Part shown: in pieces, positions 23,399 to 33,671 of the stretch
Layout of the letters: each line of letters starts with the position of its first letter
Numbering within the stretch: the first letter of the stretch is position 1
Origin: Aphrocallistes beatrix
Taxonomy: Eukaryota > Porifera > Hexactinellida > Sceptrulophora > Aphrocallistidae
Length of the DNA: 64,000 nucleotides
Assembly (NCBI GenBank): GCA_963281255.1
Contig: OY725504.1
Coordinates: forward strand, 1,116,001-1,180,000
Direction: 5' to 3'
Notes under the pieces: generated by a model
Told to the model about the DNA's origin: nothing
What the model saw: only the letters and a program-made list of their open reading frames with translations
The model's database searches: none
Position numbers and translations under genes: made by a program

Positions 23399-26300
23399 CT
23401 AATACTTCGAAGCGACATAGGACTTGAGGTGTGAAGTGGAGTCGGGGGGAATCTTGTCCAGACACCACTTATGGAAGGGGAAGTTGGGAGTGATCAGCAG
23501 TCCTCCCCAGAGGATACAGCTCTCCTCTGTCGGACCCCCTAGACTGTATCTGAGCGGTTCTCCGAAAAGGTTCGTGACACATCCCCCGATGCACTGGAAG
23601 ACTGCGTCCATGGCACACACATCCCAGAACTTTACTTTGGGCTCGTTGTAGATGTAGATGTCCCCCCCTCCCTCTGCCACCATCAGGGCCTTGATACCGG
23701 CTCCTCCCAGGTGCTTCTTCCCGGTTGGTTCTAGTGTGATTTCATATTACAGCATTGACACTTTTAAGTTAGATTCAAATTGTTCAGAAATAAATAGGAC
23801 AGTGTTAGAAGAATGTAGAATGAGTTTGTGAGATCGTTTAGGCTGAAAATGACTTATCTTATCAAACAGCGAATGCTGGTATCAGAACACCGGATATGAA
23901 ATATATGAGATAAAGCACAAGGAACGCACAGGTGGGAAGCTCTACCAGTCTACCTATGTAAATGGGTTTAATCCAAATTTCACAGCCAGCACCTACGTAG
24001 TATAAAATAGCAGTGACACACAGGTGTAGGTTAATACTCACGTAGCAGCTCTGCTAGCTTAGTGGTGGATGGAGTGAGGTGGCTCCTGGTGAGTAACATG
24101 ATCCTGCGTGCCTCCGGGTCACGAGAAGGGTCCATGTGCTTCAGTCCCACTGCTCCGTGTCCCACCAACGCCCAGACCGTGCGTCCCTCCTTCTCCACGG
24201 GAGGGAAGGGCTGGTGCAGCACCCCAGCCACTGCTTGGTCCTTCACCGACATTCCTGTGGCGCCGTAGTATAAATAGCAATGGTTTCATAATTTTCATTC
24301 AAACGTCCAAATCGTATTTAGGAAATATGGACATAGAAACAAGCTTTATTAAGGTAGACAGTCATTTAATATCTAATTGCCCAATGTAGTTATTTGATTA
24401 TGAAACATGTGACAACAATTCAATTCTTTACATTTACTTAATTGCCGCTATACGAATTTGAAATTTGGGTTGTTTAAACGTTTGCTAACGCAAATGCTTC
24501 GAATGATGGTACGCCAATGTTCTATGGATTTGTACCATTTTTGAATTTACTCGATACACATGCAAATCTATTGTCAGTTTTCCTTTAGAAAAAACTGAAA
24601 TCTGACATGATTGTGCTAAGATTAATTCTAATCACTAACTACCAAAACAAACACAACTCTAGTTAGCGGATAAAGTTCTGAGTTAACTAGGTGTGTAGAA
24701 TCTAGAATGAGAGGCGTGTGAGTGTGGATAACTCCTGTAGGAGGTCCTATGTCATATCATCAAGATGCACCACATCCGGTTTCTATTTGGCATTTAGGAT
24801 TCCTTTATGGTTTAAATTAAGTATATGATATCCGTATCCGTGAAATTTCATGAATTTCGTCAAGTATATATTCATATTTTCCAAAGTTGAAACCGCTTCA
24901 AACAAATACCAATTTAACCGAATAATTGTCAGACCAAATAGTTTGGTCAAACCGAATAATTTGGTCGTATAAATGTTTATATAATATATAAACATTTATA
25001 CGACCAAATTATTCTGTTACAACGAAATTATTTGGTTTTCAACCGAATACCGAATAAAGATATTTGGTTACAAACCGAATATCAACTATTTGCAAATATT
25101 ATTTGGTTAAACCAAATAATCAACTATTCGGTTGCAACCCTGATATTTTCACAATTTTACTACATACAAAATGCACGCATGTGAGATTTCGCAGAATACA
25201 ATATAATTAGTCTAACTCACCAATAAGTACGGAAACGCTCTCAAGCAGGTTTTCAGTAAACTCCCTGGTCCCGTCCAGTGGGTCTACGAACACCGTGATG
25301 TCCTCCTCGCGGAGGGAGGCCCACTCGGCGGGGCACTTGACGGAGAGGACCTCAGGATCCAAATTGGAGACGATGTCCTCCGGAGACCCACCCAGTCCCT
25401 CCTCACCGATTATCTTCAGCTTAGGGAACAGATTCGTTAGACTCCCTATTATGCATCTGTAGATGATAGGATTATTAACAGTAAAGCTGCAATAATGTAA
25501 TACTCTTTAAAACAATAAAAAATATAGATTCGTTTTTAGTCAAATGGTGTATAACAGAGCAAGAATCTGTTCAATTTATAATTAATACTTTGGGATTAAT
25601 AGAGACAAGAGTGTCCTATATATAAACCATATATAATTTATCAGAAGTTCAAATAGGATATATGCACAAGAACTGAAACAATAGTGTGAATTTAGTCTAG
25701 TGGAGTGTGAAATATTAATGTCAGAGCTATACTCTAATTTATTTCGAGACTTTTCAAAGAATCAGTTAATTAATTATTGATTAATAAGAAGTGGCAATAA
25801 GCACTTAATTAGGGCATTAGTCGATCCTCAAAAAAAGGATCTAGATCCAGGTCCCGATCCTAACTTATAAAAGGATCTTTGATCCGATCACGATCCCCAA
25901 AAGATCCTTTCAATAATAGTCAGAGAACTATCATTTTTAGTACAGCTCCTGGAAGGAGATGCCTTAAGGCATGGACGGCGTGCAATGTCCGTCTGCGGCA
26001 GCCTGGGGCGTACTTAGTGCTTAAGTTAGTATTCAAACCATAAAACACATTAAAAAATATATTTAATCAACATAAATTTCAAAACTTTCACCTCCAACTT
26101 GGGGATTAAAAAGAAAAAGGATCGGATCGAATTCAGTAAAAGTTTCGATCCGATCCCGATCCTAATTTTAAAAAGGATCGTCGATCCGATCTCGATCCTC
26201 AAAAAAGGATCGCGATCCGGATCTTTCGATCATGGATCGAAAGATCCTAATGCTCTACACTTAATACAGTCCAATACTGCCAATGCTATGACTCTATTAA

Positions 26301-29300
26301 GGGAGAGCTGCATTTGTCCGACTGAAGTATTATGCATTTGTCCGAAAATTGTAATCTTAGGTTTTGATTTTCGTTTCAGAATAGTGTGAAATTGAAAGCA
26401 AAAGTGTCCTTTTAAGTGAGGCACCATGCTCCCCTTTGGGACCATTGAGGCATTTTAGTCGGGGAATATATTGTAATCCTAGGATTTTGCAGCTTTTTAG
26501 GAGAAATGTTTGTTTGAACGAAGCGAAACCAAGCATTTTCAGATTTATAGAACACTCACTACACTACGTATTTATATATTCGTACAAGTGCAATAATAAA
26601 AAATATATAATGTGCCATGGTAACAGTATGCTTCAGTGGACAAATGCATAATACAAAACTCAGACAAATGCATACTACAAATTCGGACAAAAATGCATAC
26701 TATAATTTGGATAAAAATACATACTCCAGTCGTACAAATGCATGTGTCCCTCTATAATAAAGAGTGTGATTCAGAGTAGCGAGATATTTCACTATAACCG
26801 TGATGCCACCCAGTCTGGAACATCTCAGACTTCTTTTGGTTCACTTGACAAACCATTAGCCAGCAGTTCTGAATCTGAGTCTTATAAGGGTTGAGTATGT
26901 CAGATAAATTGGAATGAATGGAATCCTTTTCGAAATTAGTAAAGTTTTAATACCGTATCCTTCAACAATAATGCCCGGGGTGATTATCAATTTTTACCTC
27001 AATTTACCACCTGAAGAATGTTAATATTTCAGACATGTGAGACTTTTCAGAGAATAAGCCACACGAGTAAATCAAGGAGTGGTAGAAGGGAAGAATGTAT
27101 TGTTCTTGTCAATAAATTCTTCCCTTCTACCACTCCTTGTCAATAACAGGTAACAAAAAAGTTAGCACCCTTTTAGGGAAAGCGATTATTCGAGGAACTA
27201 TTGAATTCTATACCTACTGTGTTCACAAAAGGATTTAAAAGCTATTTGATAATCCATTCATTCATGTCCTGAAAATTAAATTTTCAGTTAAAACCAATGT
27301 ACCAAAATAGAACATATGGTCCTCTTCTCATGGCGAATACTCATAAACTATTAAATCTCATTTCGTTCAGGTGTTTCCGTATGGAGAATCTCCATTTGTA
27401 TAATGGGGCAACACGATAGTGAGAATTCAAAATCGAATAGCAACTGAGAATAAACTAAACTAAACTAAAATGCATTAAACTTTACCATATCAATATTATA
27501 AGTCTAAATTTAATCAATATCTCCATTTCAAATAAGGTAATTCAAATACTCTACTAACATAAGCGTAAATATATACGAAATCTCTCATACTGAGACTATG
27601 AATACGATCGTTGGAATGAATCCCAGACTGGAACGTCGGATATAAACAAAGCTAAGAGCCACCACCAAAGCCGTAGCTAACAATAGCAAGAGTTCCTAGT
27701 CTTCAAAACCAATAGAAGAAATCCTTCCTGTCGATCACAGTCAGTAGAGAGAAATAGAAAGGCGCCAGAATGAGGTTATCGTGTTGAGTCGTGACAGCTT
27801 CGATTAAAGAGGTGAGGAATGAGCTGATCAAGGTTCTAATCAGTCGGTGAGGTCTGGTTTGAAGTGAGAATGGGAGAATGTAGTAGTCCAGTGATGTGAT
27901 TAGGAATATAGCACTGGCAGTGGCGAGGAATCCAATTATAAATCCTTCCACACTCTTCCCATTCTTGAACCATTTGCGTCTGCCCATCAGCTTACCGAAT
28001 ATGCCAGCAAACGCGTCCAACACTCCCAAACTCAGCACTCCGGCGTACACGAATATCCTGGCCCCCCTCTGCACGGGCAGCAGCCACGAGGAGAGGGAGA
28101 GGCCCAGCAGCAGGTAGATGTGGTTCAGGTAGACGCCGGATAGGGGGCTGGTTCGGACACCGCTTAGCTCCTGCATGAAGGTGTGAATTTCCGCGCTGTA
28201 AGGTCCCATTCTAAGATTGTGGTACAGCTCTAAGAGGAGGAGACAGCACACAGCGACTGAGGAAGCGAGTGCTATCGACTCTATATCGTACAGGAGCGCA
28301 GGGGTGTAGATCAAAACCGCAAAAATGTGAAAAACCTTCCGCTTTGTATTTGAATCCATTCTTATATACTTCACCAATACAATCCCGAAGAGAATGGAGA
28401 TGGTCGTGACGGCACCCATGTAGGCGACCAAGGCCGGACGGTGAGGCTTGGCGAACAGAAACTTTTCCAAAAACCAACTGACAGGGTTCATTCCCAGGAA
28501 GCTGCCGAGCACAGGAGCTCCTACAAGGCCGATGGAGAAGAGGAGGAGGAGTACGGGAGAGAGTCTGAGCACGGGAGAGCTCGCTCCATGTCTCAGTGCG
28601 AACCAGACTGGAGACAGAGTTAGTATAAATACAAGCGTGAACGCTAGGAATATCTGTACACAAGTGGAGACTGGAGATTTAGTGAAGTCCATGAATGAAG
28701 GGGGATTCATTATGTTCAGGCGATTCAAAACCATGAATATCGAGTCAAACAGCAGTAAGCCAATGGACTCCGCAAGGATGATGGCCTCTCCTCCCGTAAA
28801 GGAGCGAGGGAAAGTATCGATCAACACAACCAGAGTGACGGTGCAGAGAACCAGTAGAGAGAGCATGGACAGGAATCCTTCCTTGATGGGGAAGATGTTG
28901 TACACGAGTAAGGTGAATGCGAAACAAGCTATAATGACTAGAGTGATGTCGTTAGGAGGTTTAGCGAATCTCTGTATAATCGTATACAAGAGGACAATGA
29001 ATGCGAACACGCTCATTGCGAGAAGATAGAACTGCAAGTACGCAATGTACTTCTTGTTTACAGCTGTCATAGAGTCGTGGGAGGCGCTCTGAATAAGAGC
29101 GGTTAGCACTAGAGGCACGAGCATCATGCCGTAATGCAGCCCCATGGAAGCACCGGTACGCAGCTGCAAGGACTGGGTGTAGTGCGCGGACATCTCCAGC
29201 CAGGTGGAGAGGATGATGCACAGGATTGCCACCGCCCCCGGGGCGAACTGGTAGAAGACATCGTCCGCTGTGCTCGGCTGTATGCAGAGACTGAGGAAGA

Positions 29301-32300
29301 CCAGACAGATGGACAGGATCCGCAGCTCCAGCGTCGGGTAGAAGAGGTCGCGGATGGTACGGATGGCTTTGTACTTGAGAGAGTTGACGTTAATCCCTGC
29401 ATTCTCTGCTTGTGTAGACATGTCTGTCGAGATGGAGCATAAATCCGAGATGGATTGGGTAGCTAGTCCACAATCTCAAAATGAAATAGTCAATCATTGA
29501 GGAATTAAATCAAAGTACACTAATGTTTAAAAAAACTATCTTTCATTTGTTTATGTAAAATCAGTTGTTTGAAACATAAGAATCTGTTGATAGTAATACT
29601 CCTAATTTAAAATTTTTATATACGTAGTACATTCATTAGAGAGTAATAAGAGCGTGAACAGGTCGTTATGAATCAACTACCAGTAATTACAATTGAGCTA
29701 TACGTAGAACCTCACCTCTTAGTAATGGAAAAGTACAGATTAATAGAATGGTAAGGACAGAGCAGTAGATTTAGAATTAACTTTAAGATCGACCACAATC
29801 ACTCGACTGCATCATTCAATTCACAGTCAACTATGCATATAAGAGAATACAACAGTAATAAAGAGGTTCTATTATAATAGCTAGAATGGCTCGCTCATCA
29901 ATGAGAAGGTTATTCACAGAATACAAGCAGTTGTTTGAAAACTGTCCAGAGGGGATCGTGGCTGGGCCCAAGACGGAAGACAACCTTCTTGAATGGGAGG
30001 CACTAATCGCAGGACCGGAGGGAACTCCTTTTGAATACGGCGTCTTCGTGACCGAATTAAAATTCCCACACGACTACCCAATGAATCCGCCGCAGATGCG
30101 CTTCCTATCGGACATGTTCCATCCCAACGTGTACCCAGATGGAAGGGTGTGCATTAGCATCCTGCACGCCCCGGGAGAAGACCCCACAGGCTACGAGTCC
30201 AGCACGGAGAGGTGGAGCCCCATCCTCTCCGTCGAGAAGATTCTTATCTCAGTGGTGAGCATGCTCGCTGAGCCCAACGTGGAGAGTGGAGCGAACGTGG
30301 ACGCGTGCAAGATGTGGCGAGAGAGCAGGAGCGAGTTCAACAGAATCGCGCACAATCTGGTCAAGAAATCGCTCAGCCTAGTTTAGACAAGCGAGGCGAG
30401 AATTCCGCTTCCAAGTAGATAGGTAATCTGTAAATTGATACATTCATCTTACCCTGTTGTAAACTTGATTGGTTAATTGGTTTTGTATTGGAAGAGAGTC
30501 AATACTTCTAATTAGGAGTAATCTGGTCGGTTTGGCATGGTTGAATTATACATGGTTAAAAACCCCAAGAGTTTTGTATGAATGGGACCTTCTAGAATTT
30601 CATACTAATTTATCTTCGAAATATCTTATTTATGAATAAATGTGGTGCCTTCTGAGATGTGAACGATTGTATAAAGCCATTATTAAAACTCATTAACGAT
30701 GTTATATTTTTAGTATAGTTGGGACTAATGACGTCATGACCCACCGGTATTCATGACGTCGTTAACAATATATCCTTACTATTAAAACTCGATTAATGTA
30801 TATACATATATATACACTAAGTTCTGACCTCAGACCAAAATGTCGACTCATCATGGAATTATGACGTCATTGTCACCTTTTTATAATTAGAAATTCCAGT
30901 TTTTCGACTATAGCTCAGCCATTTTAGGTGATAGAAGGATGAAATTTTAATAGAATGCATATATTAATATATCTCACATATGATACAACTATCATTAAAA
31001 ATGATGACTCATCACTCTGTTATGACGTCATCATTACACATTAAAAAAATTGACAAATTTGGTGATTTTTCGAGTGATATCGATTATAAAAGCTAGACAG
31101 AGGTATTTAGAGATGTTATCTACTTTATTATTAATCAATGTGAGCCTAGGCGCCCAAAGGGCGCCTCCGGCGGACACACAGTGTCCGCCAGCCGCACAGC
31201 ACAAGCAAGCGAATCGCGCTTGTATATTATAATTATCAAGACAACTTTTTATAATTATTAAGACAACATCTACGTTCGTATTACTTCAATGACCATCTTC
31301 GAATCCAGGGGGACTCGATTCCCCCCAGATCCCCTAGACCAGTGGTTCTGAACCTTTTCAGTCAGTGGTACCCCTTGGTGTCAACATGAGGTTTCACGTA
31401 CCCTCTCAATGTTGTTGAACTTAGTCTTTGATAATAATGCTACGATTATCCTAAAAAATAAACAAACAATAACTAATAATTTTATTAAGGTGCTAGAAAC
31501 ATTTTTGACAAGTTTGAATTCTCTAAATTTAGTGAGAAGGCTGCTGCTGCTGCTTGATAGCGACTAATAATTCGATTCGAGGTGAAGCCATTGATAGTGC
31601 CACACGCATGTCATGCTCAACATTTAACTTGTTCCTCGCATTAGTCTTCATTGTTATAAGCACAGAAAATCCCGACTCGGCGAGGTAGGTTGTGACGAAA
31701 GGAACTAGAACTGATATGCCCGCTTTGTTAAAGTAGGAGACAACTCTCCAATCTTGCACAAGAATAGATTTAGTCCATTGATTCAAAATCGGCACTGAGT
31801 TTCTTATTATTGCGCAAATCAAGAAGTTCATCCTTTGCAAGGTCAATATCGCTAAGTTGTTCAAGTGAGACTGTGAAGGGACACCTTACCCAGGTTTCTA
31901 GGCTTGGATGACATGTCTCGAAATAACCATAAAGATAGAAACAAAATACTTTCGTTGGTTTGGGATGACTATGCATGAATATCAAGGGATTATCTAGGAG
32001 CGAGAGGCGCTCCTTTAGGCGTATGATTCAAGCCCGAAAGTGTTTAGGAGCGTGAAAATTTAGAATATTACCCAATTTACCGTATATTATAATGTTATTT
32101 ATTATAAAAAATTTAGGCGTATACAAATTTAGGGATTCGAGATTAGGAGCGCATCTGGGAGGGATGTATAATACCCTGATGAATATATATTGCTTAATTT
32201 TAAAAATTTACCCTAGGTACCCCCTGGGGGTGCTACGCGTACCCCAGGTTCAGAACCGCTGCCCTAGACCCACTGGGTCCGACACCTGTTAATACGAAAT

Positions 32301-32532
32301 AAATAGACAAATTAGAGATTCTTTGAACTACTCAACCATACTTATCTAATTTCAATAATGGAACTAACCCTTCTGAGCGGCGGTCTGCAATCGTCTGAGG
32401 ATCGTTCACTCCTTTCTCCACCACATCCAGCTTCCCCTTCGCCTGCACTTCTCTGATAATCGTTCCTGCGTGTCTAGCCGCCTGCACACAGAGAGCCAGC
32501 ACTCGCACCAACACCGGAACCTCGCTCGCCAT
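23399..32532 (-). CDS. BPNT1: 3'(2'),5'-bisphosphate nucleotidase 1, four exons with a 6.9-kb first intron
   Basis: It hydrolyses 3'-phosphoadenosine 5'-phosphate (PAP) to AMP in sulfur metabolism; the family is Mg2+-dependent and lithium-sensitive. Exons are 32532-32369, 25456-25221, 24254-24042 and 23730-23399, all with GT-AG borders and compatible phases, totalling 945 nt (314 residues; human 308). The metal-binding GEE (residues 72-74), the DPLDGT motif (Asp113, Asp116) and the KFWDVCA motif near the C terminus are all present. The exon 1/2 junction aligns with human BPNT1 without a gap, which argues that no exon is missing in the large intron. That intron contains the dolichol kinase and UBE2G2 genes, a hAT element and a family B repeat. 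Confidence 0.93.
24954..25014. repeat. Near-perfect 61-bp palindrome in an intron
   Basis: Arms of 29 bp (left arm from GAATAATTTGGTCGTATAAA) with a 3-bp centre. It lies in a wider 24900-25150 stretch of degenerate direct and inverted copies of ACCGAATAATTTGG, within BPNT1 intron 2. It is probably the core of a foldback MITE. Confidence 0.75.
25829..26250. repeat. GATCC-rich foldback repeat
   Basis: Two clusters (25829-25915 and 26118-26250) are dense in GGATC/GATCC and AAAAGGATC words in both orientations. The ~200 bp between them carries a GGAGATGCCTTAAGGCAT palindrome and an AATGTCCGTCTG word that recurs near 47805. It lies in BPNT1 intron 1 and has no coding sequence. Confidence 0.6.
26298..26757. 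repeat. TIR element with repeated ATGCATTTGTCCGA words
   Basis: The left end GCATTTGTCCGACTGAAGTA is inverted at the right end as TACTCCAGTCGTACAAATGC. Inside the right end, four degenerate ~23-bp units around GGACAAATGCATACTA lie in tandem (26638-26730). Non-coding; in BPNT1 intron 1. Confidence 0.6.
27073..27139. repeat. Perfect hairpin, 24-bp arms
   Basis: CAAGGAGTGGTAGAAGGGAA… at 27073-27096 is exactly reverse-complemented at 27116-27139, with a loop of 19 bp. It is 564 bp downstream of the dolichol kinase stop codon on the same intron strand. No function is known. Confidence 0.8.
27703..29421 (-). CDS. DOLK: Dolichol kinase, single exon, nested in BPNT1 intron 1
   Basis: It phosphorylates dolichol with CTP in the ER membrane, the last step in making the dolichyl phosphate used for N-glycosylation, O-mannosylation and GPI anchors. 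The 572-residue protein (human 538) has many hydrophobic segments. The C-terminal family signature is clear: VYAGVLSLGVLDAFAGIFGK, followed by GRRKW, a K-S-EG kinase motif and an EA-TTQ-DNL block. The single-exon structure matches vertebrate DOLK. The ATG is at 29421. It is divergent to UBE2G2, with a 464-bp shared 5' region, and lies on the same strand as its host gene BPNT1. Confidence 0.93.
   Translation of the reverse strand: MSTQAENAGINVNSLKYKAIRTIRDLFYPTLELRILSICLVFLSLCIQPSTADDVFYQFAPGAVAILCIILSTWLEMSAHYTQSLQLRTGASMGLHYGMMLVPLVLTALIQSASHDSMTAVNKKYIAYLQFYLLAMSVFAFIVLLYTIIQRFAKPPNDITLVIIACFAFTLLVYNIFPIKEGFLSMLSLLVLCTVTLVVLIDTFPRSFTGGEAIILAESIGLLLFDSIFMVLNRLNIMNPPSFMDFTKSPVSTCVQIFLAFTLVFILTLSPVWFALRHGASSPVLRLSPVLLLLFSIGLVGAPVLGSFLGMNPVSWFLEKFLFAKPHRPALVAYMGAVTTISILFGIVLVKYIRMDSNTKRKVFHIFAVLIYTPALLYDIESIALASSVAVCCLLLLELYHNLRMGPYSAEIHTFMQELSGVRTSPLSGVYLNHIYLLLGLSLSSWLLPVQRGARIFVYAGVLSLGVLDAFAGIFGKLMGRRKWFKNGKSVEGFIIGFLATASAIFLITSLDYYILPFSLQTRPHRLIRTLISSFLTSLIEAVTTQHDNLILAPFYFSLLTVIDRKDFFYWF
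29422..29885. promoter_or_regulatory. Shared 5' region between DOLK and UBE2G2
   Basis: 464 bp separate the two divergent start codons, so a bidirectional promoter is likely. I see no CpG-rich block or convincing TATA box. An AT-rich stretch precedes each ATG. Confidence 0.45.
29886..30386 (+). CDS. UBE2G2: Ubiquitin-conjugating enzyme E2 G2, single exon
   Basis: This is the E2 enzyme of ER-associated degradation (Ubc7 type), which acts with gp78 and HRD1-class ligases. The 166-residue protein (human 165) is very close to UBE2G2 throughout. The HPN motif is at 79-81, the catalytic Cys at 89 (GRVCISIL) and the acidic-loop insertion HAPGEDPTGYE, typical of the G2/Ubc7 class, follows. It is intronless here, whereas the vertebrate gene has introns, so a retrocopy that replaced or joined the original is possible. 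An AATAAA lies at 30635-30640, about 250 bp past the stop. It is nested in BPNT1 intron 1 on the opposite strand. Confidence 0.95.
   Translation: MARSSMRRLFTEYKQLFENCPEGIVAGPKTEDNLLEWEALIAGPEGTPFEYGVFVTELKFPHDYPMNPPQMRFLSDMFHPNVYPDGRVCISILHAPGEDPTGYESSTERWSPILSVEKILISVVSMLAEPNVESGANVDACKMWRESRSEFNRIAHNLVKKSLSLV
30770..31226 (+). repeat. Family B repeat, copy 5
   Basis: 5' end ATCCTTACTATTAAAACTCG, TA tract, conserved body with TGACGTCAT words, and a tail of GC-rich hairpins (31146-31222) ending CGCGCTTGTATA. It starts part-way into the body compared with copies 1 and 2. It lies in BPNT1 intron 1. Confidence 0.8.
31529..31945 (-). pseudogene. hAT (ZBED5-like) transposase C-terminal fragment
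   Basis: Two overlapping frames together give the hAT dimerisation region. First comes WVRCPFTVS, then LLDLRNNKKL, then in another frame VPFVTTYLAESGFSVLITMK and RVALSMASPRIELL, ending in a QQQQPSH tail. This order is typical of the C terminus of ZBED5-type domesticated or active hAT transposases. The N-terminal BED finger and catalytic core are missing and at least one frameshift is present. Confidence 0.8.
31982..32186. repeat. Dispersed repeat family C, second copy
   Basis: It matches the PUS7 intronic copy (3080-3272) over about 190 bp, from GGATTATCTAGGAGC to TATAATACCCTGAT. Nested in the hAT element, so it inserted after the hAT. Confidence 0.65.
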
Positions 32533-32539
32533 TATACTT

Positions 32540-33671
32540 AGAATACAAACAAGAATGTCTCCGTAAACAACTCAGGAGTCTTATTAATTATCTTATTAAT
32601 AGGTCCAGTTTTTGACGTTTTTTTCTGGGACGGGACCGTCCAGGAAAATCTAGTTACATAATTTTCAGAGCATTAAAGGAGCGGGAACGCACTCACTTTG
32701 TTGTACTCGCTCATAATTTAACTAGCCAACATCCTAAATACTATCTGCAGAGCTTGAGTAAAAATTGGTATATATGTCAATCCCGGTTGACCGGACCAAT
32801 AAAAATTTATTTCCGCCGGGCCTGCATAACGTTGTTAAAATAATGAAAAGTAAATCGTCACTAGGCAAATTTATAATCAATTTTATCGATTTTCTGACCT
32901 GCTGTAAAACTGCTAAAAGGACGCTTTAAGCGATATATTATTAATATAAAATTTTAGATAGGAAGTCAGAGGATTGGTATCGGTTGATCCGAAAAATTTA
33001 TAATTTTCCAATGGAATACAGCTACTTTCCTGCGTTGCTATGGAAATACATTTTTGCCATTTGTAGCTATTTCTTGACAGCCGTAGTCTTAGACTTTCAA
33101 ATTTTATCTATTTCATAGGCAATAGCTACATTCTATTACTCATAATATAATCTCGTAACTTCGTAAATTCAAGACTTTCGAGATAAGGTCAATTTAACAA
33201 AAGTGATCAAAATAAATAGATTATCCCATACCTCGAAAGCTTTTGAAATTAGAGCTACAAAATCTATGTAAGGTAATAAACTAGCCGATTGCCCATCAAA
33301 TGAGTCGAATTTGAATGTCTTCCAAGATTGATTGATTATAAGGTAAATAACATCTCTCTAAATACGTCTATCTTACTGTTATAATCGATAATATCACTCG
33401 AAAAATCACAAAATTTGCGAATTGTATCAACAAATACAATAATTATTAATGTGTTGTTTCTCAATCTATTCAATATAAATTCATCATCCTGCATTATTAT
33501 GCTATCGTCATATACACGTAGTATAACAGTAAAAATGACACGTGATAGTTGGTAGTATTGTGTAATCGACAGGGAATATATTAGGCCAAGAGTGAAAGTA
33601 AGTTTAATTCTATCACAGAACAGTTCTATTAACTTTGTATTTACGATTCAACTATTTTGAAGTTACAAGGC
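32540..33671. other. Intergenic with degraded repeats, no supported gene
   Basis: About 33010-33330 is a diverged inverted repeat related to the foldback at 41880-42185. 33335-33425 matches, in reverse, the end of the family B body (CTCTAAATACGTCTATC…). It lies upstream of BPNT1 (minus) and of the NHL gene (plus). No exon seen. Confidence 0.5.

Larger units (their letters stand above)
31340..32261 (-). mobile_element. Internally deleted hAT element with perfect 8-bp TSD
   Basis: It starts CAGTGGTTCTGAACCT and ends with inverted AGGTTCAGAACCGCTG. CCCTAGAC is duplicated exactly on both sides (31332-31339 and 32262-32269). Inside is the C-terminal end of a ZBED5-like transposase on the minus strand. 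A family C repeat (31982-32186) is inserted into the element. It lies in BPNT1 intron 1. Confidence 0.87.

Noticed and set aside
28211-29442. Several open frames overlapping dolichol kinase
   Set aside because: Shadows of the DOLK coding region without domain similarity.
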